A stretch of DNA of 61,354 bases from positions 1 through 61,354 of the forward strand of contig JAPPMB010000113.1 in assembly GCA_028819255.1 (NCBI GenBank). Direction: 5' to 3'. Made by a program: the position numbers and the translations under genes. Within the stretch, counting starts at the first letter, position 1; each line of letters opens with the position of its first letter. Source of the stretch: Bryobacterales bacterium (GTDB lineage: Bacteria > Acidobacteriota > Terriglobia > Bryobacterales > UBA6623). The notes beneath the pieces were generated by a model, which was not told where the DNA came from, ran no database searches, and saw only the letters and a list, made by a program, of their open reading frames with translations. Positions 28,969-38,559 of this stretch are shown here, in pieces.

Positions 28969-29448
28969 TCAGGGAGCGGCATCGGCTTCGCCCTCCCCCG
29001 CGGCAAGCGGAGGCTCATCCACGGCCTGCCGCAGGGACGCGAGGCTCTGGCGCACGGACCGCGCCCTCTTTCCGGACGGCTCGATCGACAGGAAGCGGGT
29101 GTAGGCCGTGATCGCCTCTCTCGACAGCCCCAGCCTCTCGCGGGCCCGCCCGAGCCGCCAGTGGGCCTCTCCGAAGTTCGGATCCCAGCGCGTCGCCTCC
29201 AGGTAGCGGCCCGCCGCCGCCCGGTAGCTGCCCTTCTTGGCGTAGTAGTTGCCCACCTTGAGCTCGTTCCGGGCCTGGACGGGGTTGAAAGCGTAGGTCT
29301 GCTCGGGCGGAGCGAACTGCTCGTCCTCATCGACCATTGCCGGCTGCTCCTCCGCCCGTTCGGCAAAGGACTCCGGGCCCTCGGCCCCCTCCTGGGCAGC
29401 GGCGGACGCCACACACAGCAGCGCCAGCAGCACGGGAAGTGCGCCCAT
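28969..29448 (-). CDS. Exported TPR protein
   Basis: 159 residues. The signal peptide MGALPVLLALLCVASAAAQ supports the ATG at 29448. Residues about 60-135 hold two TPR units (ELKVGNYYAKKGSYRAAAGR and HWRLGRARERLGLSREAITA), similar to outer-membrane-assembly or tetratricopeptide adaptor proteins. It precedes the large permease gene by 33 bases, so it may be a periplasmic partner. No function more exact than protein binding can be given. Confidence 0.75.
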   Translation of the reverse strand: MGALPVLLALLCVASAAAQEGAEGPESFAERAEEQPAMVDEDEQFAPPEQTYAFNPVQARNELKVGNYYAKKGSYRAAAGRYLEATRWDPNFGEAHWRLGRARERLGLSREAITAYTRFLSIEPSGKRARSVRQSLASLRQAVDEPPLAAGEGEADAAP

Positions 29449-29672
29449 GGCTGATAGTATATGCGTGGGCGGCCTTTTCGCGGTCGGCTCCGATCGCCGG
29501 TCTTGCCGATCAGTGAGGGTTCGCCTGCGGCGAAGCTCGTTGAATCCATAAAGCATTTGGAATCAAGGTCTTGCGAGGATCCCCGCACGGTCCGGGCAAA
29601 TCTCTCTGGCCGCGGACCATCCGAGAATGGTTACGATAATAGCCTTGCATTGGAATAGGGGGCGGGAACGAT

Positions 29673-31307
29673 TTGCCGGATAAGGACGCACTGGTTCTGG
29701 GACTTGATTTTGGCACCGAGTCCGTCCGGGCGCTCTTCGTAGACCTGCGCGGAACCGAACGCGCCGCCTCCTTCGCCAAGTACGCCCACGGTCAGATCAC
29801 GAAGAGGCTGCCGGGGGTGCGGCACGACCTGCCGCCCGATTTCGCGCTCCAGCACCCCTCCGACTGGCTCGAGTCGGCCGTGCGCGCCACGCGAAACGCC
29901 TGGCGCCGGGTTGGAAAGACCGGCACCCGCCTGATCGGGATCGGCGTCGACTTCACGAGCTGCACCGTTCTCCCGACGCAGGCCGACGGGCTGCCGCTGT
30001 GCCTGCTTCCCGAGTTCAAGAGGAATCCCCAGGCGTGGCCGAAGCTGTGGAAGCACCATGCCGCCAGGTCGCAGACTGACCATATCGGCAAGGTGGCGCG
30101 CGAAAGACGGGAGCCGTTTCTAGATCAGTACGGGGGCACCATCGGTCTGGAGTGGTTCTTCCCGAAGGTGCTCGAGACACTGGAAGAGGCGCCGGAAGTG
30201 TACAGAGCCGCCGACGTCTGGGTCGAGGCCGGTGACTGGATCGTGTGGCAGCTCGTGGGCTGTCAGGCATTCGAGATGGCCCGGTCCACGTGCCAGGCGG
30301 GATACAAGGGGATGTGGACTTCGACCGACGGGTTTCCGTCCAAGCCGTTCATGCGCGCGGTCAACTCGGAAATGGTGGACATCGTCCGCACGAAGATGCC
30401 CGGCCGCATGAAGCCCCCGGGCCAGCAGGCGGGCAAGCTGTCGCCCAAGATGGCCAAGAAGTTCGGATTCAAGCCGGGGATCCCGGTGAGCACCGCCATC
30501 ATCGACGCGCACGCGGGGGTGCCCGGCGTGGGCGCCGCAGATCCAGGCACCTTGGTCATGGTCTGCGGAACGAGCGCGTGCCACATGCTCAACGCCACCG
30601 AGTACCACTCCGTTCCGGGGGTTGCCGGCGTGGTGCGCGACGGCATCCTGCCGGGCATGTTCGGATACGAGACGGGCCAGGCGGCGGTCGGCGACGCCTT
30701 CGACTGGTTCCGGAGGCTCACCAAACAGAAGGGCTATGCGCAAATCACGCAGCTGGCAAGCTCCCTCAAGCCCGGTGCGGACGGCGTTCTCTGCGTCGAC
30801 TGGTTCAACGGCTGCAGGACGCCGCTGATGGACGGCAGCCTCTGCGGCGCGTTCACGGGCCTTTCGCTCCGCCACGGCGCGCACCACATGTACAGGGCGA
30901 TGATCGAGGCCAACGCCTACGGCCTGCGCTGGATCGTGGAGATGCTGAGGGAGTCCGGCGTCCCGGTCAAGAAGTTCATCGCGACTGGCGGGCTCCCGCA
31001 TCGCAACCCGCTCTTCGTTCAGATCACGGCGGACGTGCTGGGCGAAGCCGTCCTCGTGCATCCGTCCAAGCAGGGTCCGGCGCTCGGGGCCGCGATCCTT
31101 GGGGCGGTGGCTGCGGGCAAGCGCGCGGGCGGATTCAGCTCCGTCCGGTCCGCCGTTCGCACGATCGGCGGGATCCGCAAGGTGCTCGAGAGCCGCAAGG
31201 GCTGCCTGATCACTCCCGACAGGAGCCGTGCGAAGCTGTACAAGCCGCTCTACCAGCGCTATCGGGAGACGGCCTCGTTCGTCCAGAAAAGCAGTGCCAA
31301 GCTATAG
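29673..31307 (+). CDS. araB: Ribulokinase
   Basis: 544-residue FGGY-family kinase. The N-terminal phosphate motif GLDFGTESVRALFVD, the AraB-type RSTCQAGYKGMW segment and the GTSACHML and GDAFDWF motifs point to ribulokinase, which phosphorylates L-ribulose in arabinose use. The C-terminal ATP-binding part has ATGGLPHRNPLFVQI. The start is TTG at 29673 in a purine-rich context. No araA or araD neighbours are present, so it may act alone or on another pentulose. The gene before it is divergent. Confidence 0.88.
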   Translation: MPDKDALVLGLDFGTESVRALFVDLRGTERAASFAKYAHGQITKRLPGVRHDLPPDFALQHPSDWLESAVRATRNAWRRVGKTGTRLIGIGVDFTSCTVLPTQADGLPLCLLPEFKRNPQAWPKLWKHHAARSQTDHIGKVARERREPFLDQYGGTIGLEWFFPKVLETLEEAPEVYRAADVWVEAGDWIVWQLVGCQAFEMARSTCQAGYKGMWTSTDGFPSKPFMRAVNSEMVDIVRTKMPGRMKPPGQQAGKLSPKMAKKFGFKPGIPVSTAIIDAHAGVPGVGAADPGTLVMVCGTSACHMLNATEYHSVPGVAGVVRDGILPGMFGYETGQAAVGDAFDWFRRLTKQKGYAQITQLASSLKPGADGVLCVDWFNGCRTPLMDGSLCGAFTGLSLRHGAHHMYRAMIEANAYGLRWIVEMLRESGVPVKKFIATGGLPHRNPLFVQITADVLGEAVLVHPSKQGPALGAAILGAVAAGKRAGGFSSVRSAVRTIGGIRKVLESRKGCLITPDRSRAKLYKPLYQRYRETASFVQKSSAKL

Positions 31308-31343
31308 GGAGCGGCTACTGCGAAGTTCGATAGGAGAATGAAT

Positions 31344-33233
31344 ATGACGGCGACCCGGAAGGCACTCGTGCCAGGCTTGTTGCTGGCGGGTCTCATTGCC
31401 TTCGCCAACAGCGCCTGGGCGTATTCGGCAGGACGGTTCACGCGCGGCAATACGGGCGGAGAGTTCCCGGGCGAGCTGGTCTGCACGCGTTGCCACCAGG
31501 GCAATGAGCTGAACTCGGGCAGCGGGACGGTGGGAATCACCGTTGGAGAAACGCCCGCCGCGGAATACACGTACACCCCGGGCGAGACCGTCTCGCTGAT
31601 CATCAGTTTGACCGATGAGAATGCAGCGCTTGCCGGGTTCCAGCTGACGCTGCGCTCGGGTGAGGGCTGCGGCCAGCCCGGGACCTTGGCGGCGGGCCCG
31701 AGCGACGCCGGCTCGACCGTCAAGACGATCGACGGAACCTGTAACGGCTCGACGGTCCAGTGGGCGGCGCACAACCGGCCGGCCATCGGACCCTCGGCGA
31801 CGTGGGATGTCGCCTGGACCCCGCCCGCCGAGGGCGTGGGACCCGTTGCAGTGGCACTCGCGGTGAATGCTGCAAACGGCAACCGCAACCGCACGGGCGA
31901 CACCATCTACACCTACACGGCGACCATCGAGCAGGCCGGGGCGGCGGCCCCGCCGATGCCCCCGGCCATCTCCGACGGCGGCGTTGTGCTGGCGGACCGG
32001 GTGAGTGAGACAACAACCGGCGCTCCAAACGCACTCGCAGCGGCCCTGGGAACCGGCTTCACCGAGGCGGAAGACCCGGTTTCCGGGACGGTCGACGATG
32101 CGGGCCGGATCAGCACCAGCCTGTCGGGCACGTGTGTCGAGGTCAACCAGCACAGGGCGCCGATCATCCAGGTGGCCCCCGAGGAGGTCACGTTCCAGAT
32201 CCCCTCTGAGTCCGGCATCGGCGTGGCGTCCGTCCAGGTGATTCGCGGCTGTGACGCCGACGGCGAGCTTCGCAGCAACAGCGCCATGTTCCAGATCGCG
32301 GCGGTTCAGCCGGTGTTCTTCCAGTTCTCCGAGAGCCCGCCGGGCGTCTCTGCGCTCCACGCCGATCTGACGCTCGTGGCGGCCGCCGACTCGATCCCCG
32401 GTCGAGTAACCCGCCCGGCAGTGCCCGGCGACTTCGTCACGTTCTTCGGCACGGGGTTCGGGCGGACCGTTCCGGCGCTCGAAACGGGTGAGATCGCGGT
32501 GGAGCCCCATGGGCTGGCCGCGGACTCGTTGCGTCCGATGATCGGCGAGATGGAAGTGCCCGCGGAGAAGATCCTCTATGCCGGCGCGGCACTCAACTTT
32601 GCGGGCCTGTACCAGCTGACCTTCCAAGTGCCGGACACCGTGGCCGCCGGATCGCACGCGTTCTCCGTTCTTCTGGACGGCGTCGCATCGGCGGACGGCC
32701 CCATGCTGGAGGTCGGCGACCCCGCTGATGCCATGCCCACGGCCTGTACGGTCGGGCTTGTGGTGATGCCCGACAGCACCTGTGAAGTGATGGTGGGCGA
32801 GTCCACGGCCCGGTTCGAGATCAACGACGACGGGCAGGGCTGCCTCGTCGTTGGCATGGACACGACGTGCGGTGACCAGTCGCTGTCCGCCGAAGGGGTC
32901 GAGGCCGCCAGGAACGACAATGGTTCGTGGACGATCGGCACGGTTCCGGCGCCACCGGAACCCAGCGAGGACATGGAGATCCCGAATTGTGAGGCGGACA
33001 TGGTCATCAGGCCAGGCGGCATCTGCAAGGCGGTAATCCTCGGGATTCAGGCCTTCTTGGAGATCACCGAAGAGGGAGAGGCATGCGCCAAGATAACCTC
33101 GCCTGATTCCGCCTGCATCCTCAGCGGGGCGGACGAACTCGACCTGTCAGCCTACGGCGCCGAGATCGAGAAGAACGAGGACAACAGCTGGACGGTCGTG
33201 AGGGTGCCCCCTCCCCCTTCCAGCGATCCGTAA
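31344..33233 (+). CDS. Secreted one-heme-motif protein, choice-of-anchor-V/TIGR03437-like with a duplicated Cys domain
   Basis: 630 residues. The ATG at 31344 is preferred over 31338 because AGGAG lies seven bases ahead of it; it starts a clear signal peptide (LVPGLLLAGLIAFANSAWA). Next is LVCTRCHQG, one CxxCH, then a beta domain ending in LTLRSG, as in choice-of-anchor-V proteins. Residues about 225-455 resemble TIGR03437 (VTFFGTGFG, TFQVPDTVAAGSHAF). The tail holds two copies of a four-cysteine unit beginning at residues 468 and 549. The paralog at 33378 follows in the same direction. Likely an extracellular or surface protein that may bind heme; function unknown. Confidence 0.75.
   Translation: MTATRKALVPGLLLAGLIAFANSAWAYSAGRFTRGNTGGEFPGELVCTRCHQGNELNSGSGTVGITVGETPAAEYTYTPGETVSLIISLTDENAALAGFQLTLRSGEGCGQPGTLAAGPSDAGSTVKTIDGTCNGSTVQWAAHNRPAIGPSATWDVAWTPPAEGVGPVAVALAVNAANGNRNRTGDTIYTYTATIEQAGAAAPPMPPAISDGGVVLADRVSETTTGAPNALAAALGTGFTEAEDPVSGTVDDAGRISTSLSGTCVEVNQHRAPIIQVAPEEVTFQIPSESGIGVASVQVIRGCDADGELRSNSAMFQIAAVQPVFFQFSESPPGVSALHADLTLVAAADSIPGRVTRPAVPGDFVTFFGTGFGRTVPALETGEIAVEPHGLAADSLRPMIGEMEVPAEKILYAGAALNFAGLYQLTFQVPDTVAAGSHAFSVLLDGVASADGPMLEVGDPADAMPTACTVGLVVMPDSTCEVMVGESTARFEINDDGQGCLVVGMDTTCGDQSLSAEGVEAARNDNGSWTIGTVPAPPEPSEDMEIPNCEADMVIRPGGICKAVILGIQAFLEITEEGEACAKITSPDSACILSGADELDLSAYGAEIEKNEDNSWTVVRVPPPPSSDP
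32745..33230 (+). repeat. Two tandem copies of a four-cysteine domain (protein 1)
   Basis: Copy 1 starts at Cys468 (CTVGLVVMPDSTCEV) and copy 2 at Cys549 (CEADMVIRPGGICKA). Each has C-x11-C, then a strand with F-x-I, GxxC, another cysteine, and ends with a run of the form A-x-x-N-x-x-x-S-W-T followed by prolines. Length is about 75-80 residues per copy. Confidence 0.7.
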
Positions 33234-33377
33234 CAGCGTCAACAGTTGATTCTGTTCCCGCGGCCCGCTCCGGCCCGCTGGTTCTTGAGCGCATCCGGAC
33301 ACTCGGCGCCCGTGACGGGTGCGCATCCCTCGGGAAGCGATCCTGTATCCGGCCCATGGCCTAGACTAGGAAGCTGT

Positions 33378-35294
33378 ATGAAGTGCATCAGGACGGGGAT
33401 CAAGGCCAGCCTCGCTCTCGCCGGCCTGCTCGGGCTGGCAGACGGCGCCGGTGCGGCTTCGGGTGGGGGCATCGCTTTCCGCGGGATCGACCCCGTGGAC
33501 CTCTTTCCGGAGCAGACATGCACCCAGTGCCACGTTGGCGGCACTCCCGACATGGCGTCGGTGACGCTGGAGGCGAAGGTCAACGGAATGCCCGCGTCTC
33601 AGTACCGGTACAGTCCGGGCGAAACCGTTTCCCTGATCGTTGAGTTCTCCGACCCGAACGCCAACAGGCTCGGATTCCTGGTCACGGCCCGGTCCGGCCC
33701 GCCGGCCGGACCGGACACCGAGGTCCGCTGTGGTCACGGCGGCGTGATGGCACCCGCAGAGACGCCGGCCGGAGCAACCGTCAAGCAAAGGAGCGGGGCC
33801 ATCCTCCGCAACAAGCCCGCCCCGTGCGGTGATCTCCTGGAAAACGTGTGGTGGGCCACGCACAATCGTCCGACCGAGGCCTCGTCGGGCTCCTGGGAGA
33901 TGTCCTGGACCCTGCCGGCGGAAGATGTGGGTCCGATCACCCTGGTGGTCATGGCGAATGGTGCCAACGGCAACCGGCAGACCTCCGGCGACAAGATTTA
34001 CCGGCTGCTGCACACGGTCGAGTCGGTTGCTCCGCCTCAGCCGCCCGAGATCAGCGGCCTTGGCGACGTCCTCGCCGGGCCCGCGGACATGATGGCGCAA
34101 GGGGCGCCGGGAGCGATCGCCTCGGTGACCGGAGAGCACTTCGAGGAGCCGGGAGCGGCTCCCGCCTCGACGCTCGACGAGGCCGGCAGGCTTGCCACCG
34201 TTGCGGGCGGGACCTGCGTGGAGGTAGGCTCGGCTCGGGCGCCCCTGGTGCAGCTGACGTCCGAGAGGATCACTTTCCTGATCCCGTCGGACGCGGGTCT
34301 GGGGAATTCCACGGTGAAGGTGATCCGGCGTTGCGACACGGCTGAGCCGATGCCCAGCCAGCCGGTGGCGATCCAGATCGTGGCCGCCCGTCCGGCGTTC
34401 CTGCAGTTCTCCGATGACGATTCGGGACTGACAGCGCTTCGCCGGAACCTGGCCCTGGTCGCGCCGGCTGCCTCGGTGGAGGGCAGGCGCACTCGTCCGG
34501 CGATGCCCGGCGACGAAGTGGTCCTGTTCGGGACGGGGTTCGGCCCCGTCGCGCCTCCCTACGCGAGCGGGGAGATTGCGACGGAGTTGCGGCCTCTGGC
34601 CGCAGAAGACCTGCGGGTCATGCTGGGCGAGATGGAACTTGACGCAGCCAGCGTCCACTACGCCGGGGCGGCGCCCGACTTCGCCGGGCTGCAGCAGCTG
34701 ACTCTACGGCTGCCGGAGAATGCGCCGCCGGGCTCCCATGATCTCGCAGTCCTACTTGGCGGCGTGAGGTCGCCAGGCGGGCCGAAGATCGAGGTGGCCG
34801 AGGCGGTTTCGGCCATGCCGCCGGGCGAGTGCATCGTCGATCTCATGCTGGGTCCGGCGGATTCCTGCACTGCCACGTTCACCACCGGCATGGGGATCCT
34901 GGAAGTCGATACGGACGGAAAGGCGTGCGTGCTGGGCTCCGACGACGATCTTGAGCCGTGGCGATGTGGTGTTGATGCCTTGGATCTGAGCGAGCACGGT
35001 GCCGAAATCGGCAGGAACGAGGACGGGACGTGGACGATCACCGTCCTTCCGGAAGAGGAAGGCCCTCCGGCCTGTGAGGTCGGCTTGAAGATCAGCCCGG
35101 GTGGGAGTTGCAGAACGGTTGTCCTGGGGATCGAGGCCTTCCTCGAGGTCAGCGACGAAGGAATTGCGTGCGCCAAGGCCCCGTCGGTCCCCTTCTCGCT
35201 TTGCGAGACGGACGGCGTTCTGGACCTGACTGGCTTCGGCGCCGACATACAGAAGAACGACGACGGCAGCTGGTCTGTAAAGAGGCTGCCCTGA
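33378..35294 (+). CDS. Paralog of the secreted one-heme-motif protein
   Basis: 638 residues, same architecture as the preceding gene. The ATG at 33378 follows AGGAAG and starts a signal peptide (IKASLALAGLLGLADGAGA). TCTQCHVGG is the single CxxCH. The beta domain ends at LVTARSG, then the TIGR03437-like region (VVLFGTGFGPVAPPYASGE). Two four-cysteine units start at residues 485 and 566. Sequence similarity to its neighbour is clear along the whole length but moderate, so the duplication is old. The next gene starts 60 bases later in the same direction. A structural or electron-carrying role outside the cell is possible. Confidence 0.75.
   Translation: MKCIRTGIKASLALAGLLGLADGAGAASGGGIAFRGIDPVDLFPEQTCTQCHVGGTPDMASVTLEAKVNGMPASQYRYSPGETVSLIVEFSDPNANRLGFLVTARSGPPAGPDTEVRCGHGGVMAPAETPAGATVKQRSGAILRNKPAPCGDLLENVWWATHNRPTEASSGSWEMSWTLPAEDVGPITLVVMANGANGNRQTSGDKIYRLLHTVESVAPPQPPEISGLGDVLAGPADMMAQGAPGAIASVTGEHFEEPGAAPASTLDEAGRLATVAGGTCVEVGSARAPLVQLTSERITFLIPSDAGLGNSTVKVIRRCDTAEPMPSQPVAIQIVAARPAFLQFSDDDSGLTALRRNLALVAPAASVEGRRTRPAMPGDEVVLFGTGFGPVAPPYASGEIATELRPLAAEDLRVMLGEMELDAASVHYAGAAPDFAGLQQLTLRLPENAPPGSHDLAVLLGGVRSPGGPKIEVAEAVSAMPPGECIVDLMLGPADSCTATFTTGMGILEVDTDGKACVLGSDDDLEPWRCGVDALDLSEHGAEIGRNEDGTWTITVLPEEEGPPACEVGLKISPGGSCRTVVLGIEAFLEVSDEGIACAKAPSVPFSLCETDGVLDLTGFGADIQKNDDGSWSVKRLP
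34830..35291 (+). repeat. Two tandem copies of the four-cysteine domain (protein 2)
   Basis: Copy 1 begins at Cys485 (CIVDLMLGPADSCTA) and copy 2 at Cys566 (CEVGLKISPGGSCRT). The closing motif is AEIGRNEDGTWTI in copy 1 and ADIQKNDDGSWSV in copy 2. The second copies of both proteins (CEADMVIRPGG and CEVGLKISPGG) match each other better than either matches its own first copy. Confidence 0.7.
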
Positions 35295-35354
35295 CATCGG
35301 TCGCCCGAAACGGCGGCGACGGCCGGAGGGCGGTGCGGTCAAATGGAGCGAAGC

Positions 35355-38300
35355 ATGCGGGTTCGGACGAGGCTTGCGCCGATCGGCGCGGGCGCCGTGC
35401 TTGCCATCCTCGGATCAGTTCAGCCCCTAGTCGCGGAGACCGCCGGTCGCACCTTGGTGCTGGAAGACTACGCCGAGCGGTTTCGAGACGAGATCTATCC
35501 ATTGCTGGCGGATGGCGCCGGAGCATGCACGGCCTGCCATCATGCCGAGTCCTCCCAGTTGTTCCAGGTGCTGTCCTCGCCCGGCGCCACGTTCAGCCTG
35601 TTGCTGGAGCGGGGTCTTCTCGACCCGAGCGATCCAATGGCCGTTCCGGGCAGGGTCGCGACCACGGACATGGAGCTGCGCATGCCGAAGGCAGGCGCGC
35701 TGGCCGACGGAGACATTGAGGCCATCGCCGAATTCTCCCGAGGCTTGCAGGACGCTCTCGGCAGGCATGGCGGGAGTGCGGATGTCCCGCACGATGAGCG
35801 CTTTCCCGACGGTCTGCTGCTCCCCTACGACGGCGAGGAGCAGTCCGAACGGGCCCAGAGGCGGTTGAGCTACTACCAGCTCCGGCACTCGCTTGCGTCG
35901 ATCTTCGGCGCCGATTGGCTCGCGTCGTCCGGAACGGACCCGTTCGAGCACAAGGCCCGCGCGTTCGGCGGCGCCGATTTCCGGAGCAGCTTCGACCAGT
36001 CGCGGACCCTGACTGCCAGCTACCTTTCCGCAATGCAGGAAGTCTCCCGCGAGGTGGGTCGGCGCTTCGTCTCCGCGCCGCGCAATGTCCTGTTCGAGGA
36101 CTTCGATCCGGAGGTGTATGCGCACCGGTCCCCGAGAGCGGCCGCGAGCAACGTGCGGACACTGTATCGAAGAATCCTGTTCGCCGAGCCGTCCCAGGGG
36201 GAGGTCCGCCGGGCGCTGCAGCTTGTCAGGGAATTGCAGCGGCGAACGGACACGCGCAGAACCGTCCGGTTCACCATGAGCGTCGAGGATGCGGACGGCC
36301 GCAGGGCCCGCCGGGACGTGGACGTGTCCTTCAGCGCGGCCGATGCCTCGGTCTCGCGTCACATCGTCGACCAGTCCCGGGCGCCGGCCGGGGATCCGTG
36401 GGTGCGCGTCGGAAACGCGCCGTTCCGGTTCGAATCGGCGAATCCAGACCACTTTGTCCGCCTGGCCGCACGTCCGGGCAACCATGTCACCGCGTTCGAC
36501 GCTGTGAAGCTCGTTCGGTCCGGGGGCGGGGAAGGGTCTCCCGAATCCGTGGTCTTGGACAACCTCGACCCCGAGTGCGCCCTCTCGGGGGAGTGGGAGC
36601 CGGTCGAGAAGGAAGGCGAGCGCAGCCGTGCCGGAGGTCCGAAGAGGAAGTACGACATGGACCTGCACGTTATCGGCAGCAACCACCTGGAAAGTCGCAG
36701 CGTCGACAACCGGCTTGCGACGGCCACCGTGGCCCTGAGAATCCCGGAAGACGGTGACTACGACATCTACCTCAGCTGGCCGCGGATCCCCCGCCTGTCC
36801 GACGCCGTCCTCGTGGAGGTCCATTCGGCGACGGGCACGCCTCCGCCTCCGGTCGCATGGAAGAAACGGTCCCCCGGCTTTGCAACGGTGTTCCTTGATC
36901 AGACCGAGAGCACGCTCGACAGCCTGGGCGAGACCCAATGGGAGCCCATTCATCGGAAGGTTCTGCTGAAGGGGCCTGACGACTACGTCGAGGTCAGCAA
37001 CCGCGGCGTGGACTCCGTGAGCAAGGTCATCGTGGCCGACGCCGTCAGGTTCGTGCCGCTTGGCCCCGGTCCGGAGATCGTCGTCGACAACCTGTCCGAC
37101 GAGGGGTTCGAGGCATCGGACGGCTGGGCTCCGGACAAGCTGGTCCGGAACCTGCCGGGCCGAGGCAAGATGTACGGCGAGGACATCCTGCACTACCCGC
37201 CTTCCAAGAGCGGGGCGCCGATTGAGGACCACGAGGTCGATGCCGACAGCCAGGTGTGGGCGCGGTACCGACCTGTGCGGGACGGGCAGTATCAGCCCGG
37301 CTGGTACGACATCCATGTGTGGACGCCCGGCGGTCACACGCATGCCGACTGGGTCCCGTTCGACATCCACGGAAGCGCTTTCGCGCCTGTGGCGTCCGTC
37401 GAGGCGCCGCCGGGATTCATTGTCGGCGAGACCGGCTATCTCGACGCCGGCGCGACGTACCACCCGCTGGGCAAGGCGCTGTCGTTCCGCTGGACTCACG
37501 ACGCCGGCGACCTAGGGCTGCAGATCGAGGGCGCCACAACGCCTGTGCCGCGGTTTCGCATTCCGCATCTAAGGTCGCCGCGAACTGGCTGGGCGGGGCT
37601 CATCGAGGCTCTTCTGCAGCGCCCCGAGTTTGTGATGCCGCACGACGGGACCGATGCCTTGCCGAGCGCCCGACTGGTTCGCGTCGCCCTTGACCTGGTG
37701 GGGAGGATGCCGGCGCAGGATGAACTCCGCCGCTTCGAGCGCGACGGCAGGCTCGAGGACCTGATCGACACCTATCTGGCATCCGAGGACTTCAAGCAGT
37801 TCTTCTTCCATCGCGCACGCGGGGCGTTTCGGTCGCGAGGCACTCCCGAGAGCGACGAGCCCGCCCGGCTCTGGACCTACATAGCGACGAACGATCTCTC
37901 CTACCGCGAACTCTACACGGCGGATTACACGGTGGGCGCCGACTGGAAGCTCCTCGACCGCAGGCCGGTTCACGGACCGACCGGCTTTCTCACCATGAAG
38001 GGCTACCTGGAAGGGAAGCCCGGACTCCCCAAGTTCACCTACCCGGCCGAGGTCCTGACCTTTGCCCTGGGCGTGCAGTTCGAGGTGTCTGACGCGGTCG
38101 AGGACGCGCGCGACAAGGTCGTCAGCACGACGGATCCCAGGAGCATCTGCTATTCGTGCCACAAGCTTCTCACGCCCCTGGCCTACCAGAGGGAGCGCTG
38201 GGACGTGCACGGGCACTACCGCTCCGTGGACGACAGCCACGAGCCGATCGATGACAGCGACCGGGGTGTGGTGCCCGACTATCCGTTCAAGGGCACGGGC

Positions 38301-38525
38301 CTGCAGGCGTTTGCGTCGCAGGTCGTTCGGAAGGAGCGGTTCGTGCGGAGGTTCATCAACCTGCACCACGACATGCTGTTTCACCGCCACCTTCGCGTTC
38401 ACGAGGACCAGCGAGAGGATTACAGGCATCTGTACCGCTTCGCCGTCGCCAAAGACTTGCGGATCCGCCCGCTGCTGAAGAGGATGATTCTGATGCGATA
38501 CGGCGAGGCTCCAGGAGAGATCTAG
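35355..38525 (+). CDS. Large secreted heme-motif protein with golvesin-like modules and a DUF1588-like end
   Basis: 1056 residues from the ATG at 35355 (GGAGCG six bases ahead; an ATG at 35343 would add four). A signal peptide precedes ACTACHHAESS, a CxxCH as in planctomycete-type cytochrome domains (PSCyt). A helical DUF1587/1592-like part follows (LSYYQLRHSLASIFG). From about 300 to 690 there are segments of golvesin/xanthan-lyase type, e.g. VVLDNLDPECALSGEW and VIVADAVRFV, probably three modules. The end has an LVRVALDLVGR helix region and ICYSCHKLLTPLAYQRE, a second CxxCH typical of DUF1588. Such proteins usually stand beside DUF1501/1552 partners, as here (40264). Confidence 0.75.
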   Translation: MRVRTRLAPIGAGAVLAILGSVQPLVAETAGRTLVLEDYAERFRDEIYPLLADGAGACTACHHAESSQLFQVLSSPGATFSLLLERGLLDPSDPMAVPGRVATTDMELRMPKAGALADGDIEAIAEFSRGLQDALGRHGGSADVPHDERFPDGLLLPYDGEEQSERAQRRLSYYQLRHSLASIFGADWLASSGTDPFEHKARAFGGADFRSSFDQSRTLTASYLSAMQEVSREVGRRFVSAPRNVLFEDFDPEVYAHRSPRAAASNVRTLYRRILFAEPSQGEVRRALQLVRELQRRTDTRRTVRFTMSVEDADGRRARRDVDVSFSAADASVSRHIVDQSRAPAGDPWVRVGNAPFRFESANPDHFVRLAARPGNHVTAFDAVKLVRSGGGEGSPESVVLDNLDPECALSGEWEPVEKEGERSRAGGPKRKYDMDLHVIGSNHLESRSVDNRLATATVALRIPEDGDYDIYLSWPRIPRLSDAVLVEVHSATGTPPPPVAWKKRSPGFATVFLDQTESTLDSLGETQWEPIHRKVLLKGPDDYVEVSNRGVDSVSKVIVADAVRFVPLGPGPEIVVDNLSDEGFEASDGWAPDKLVRNLPGRGKMYGEDILHYPPSKSGAPIEDHEVDADSQVWARYRPVRDGQYQPGWYDIHVWTPGGHTHADWVPFDIHGSAFAPVASVEAPPGFIVGETGYLDAGATYHPLGKALSFRWTHDAGDLGLQIEGATTPVPRFRIPHLRSPRTGWAGLIEALLQRPEFVMPHDGTDALPSARLVRVALDLVGRMPAQDELRRFERDGRLEDLIDTYLASEDFKQFFFHRARGAFRSRGTPESDEPARLWTYIATNDLSYRELYTADYTVGADWKLLDRRPVHGPTGFLTMKGYLEGKPGLPKFTYPAEVLTFALGVQFEVSDAVEDARDKVVSTTDPRSICYSCHKLLTPLAYQRERWDVHGHYRSVDDSHEPIDDSDRGVVPDYPFKGTGLQAFASQVVRKERFVRRFINLHHDMLFHRHLRVHEDQREDYRHLYRFAVAKDLRIRPLLKRMILMRYGEAPGEI

Positions 38526-38536
38526 ATCCGTGCGCG

Positions 38537-38559
38537 GGCCGCCCAGGGCGGAGGCGGCC
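38537..38559 (+). terminator. GC-rich hairpin after the large heme-motif gene
   Basis: GGCCGCC (38537-38543) pairs with GGCGGCC (38553-38559) around a 9-base loop, 11 bases after the stop. It is followed by GCACTTTA, a poor U tract, so termination is only possible. Confidence 0.35.
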
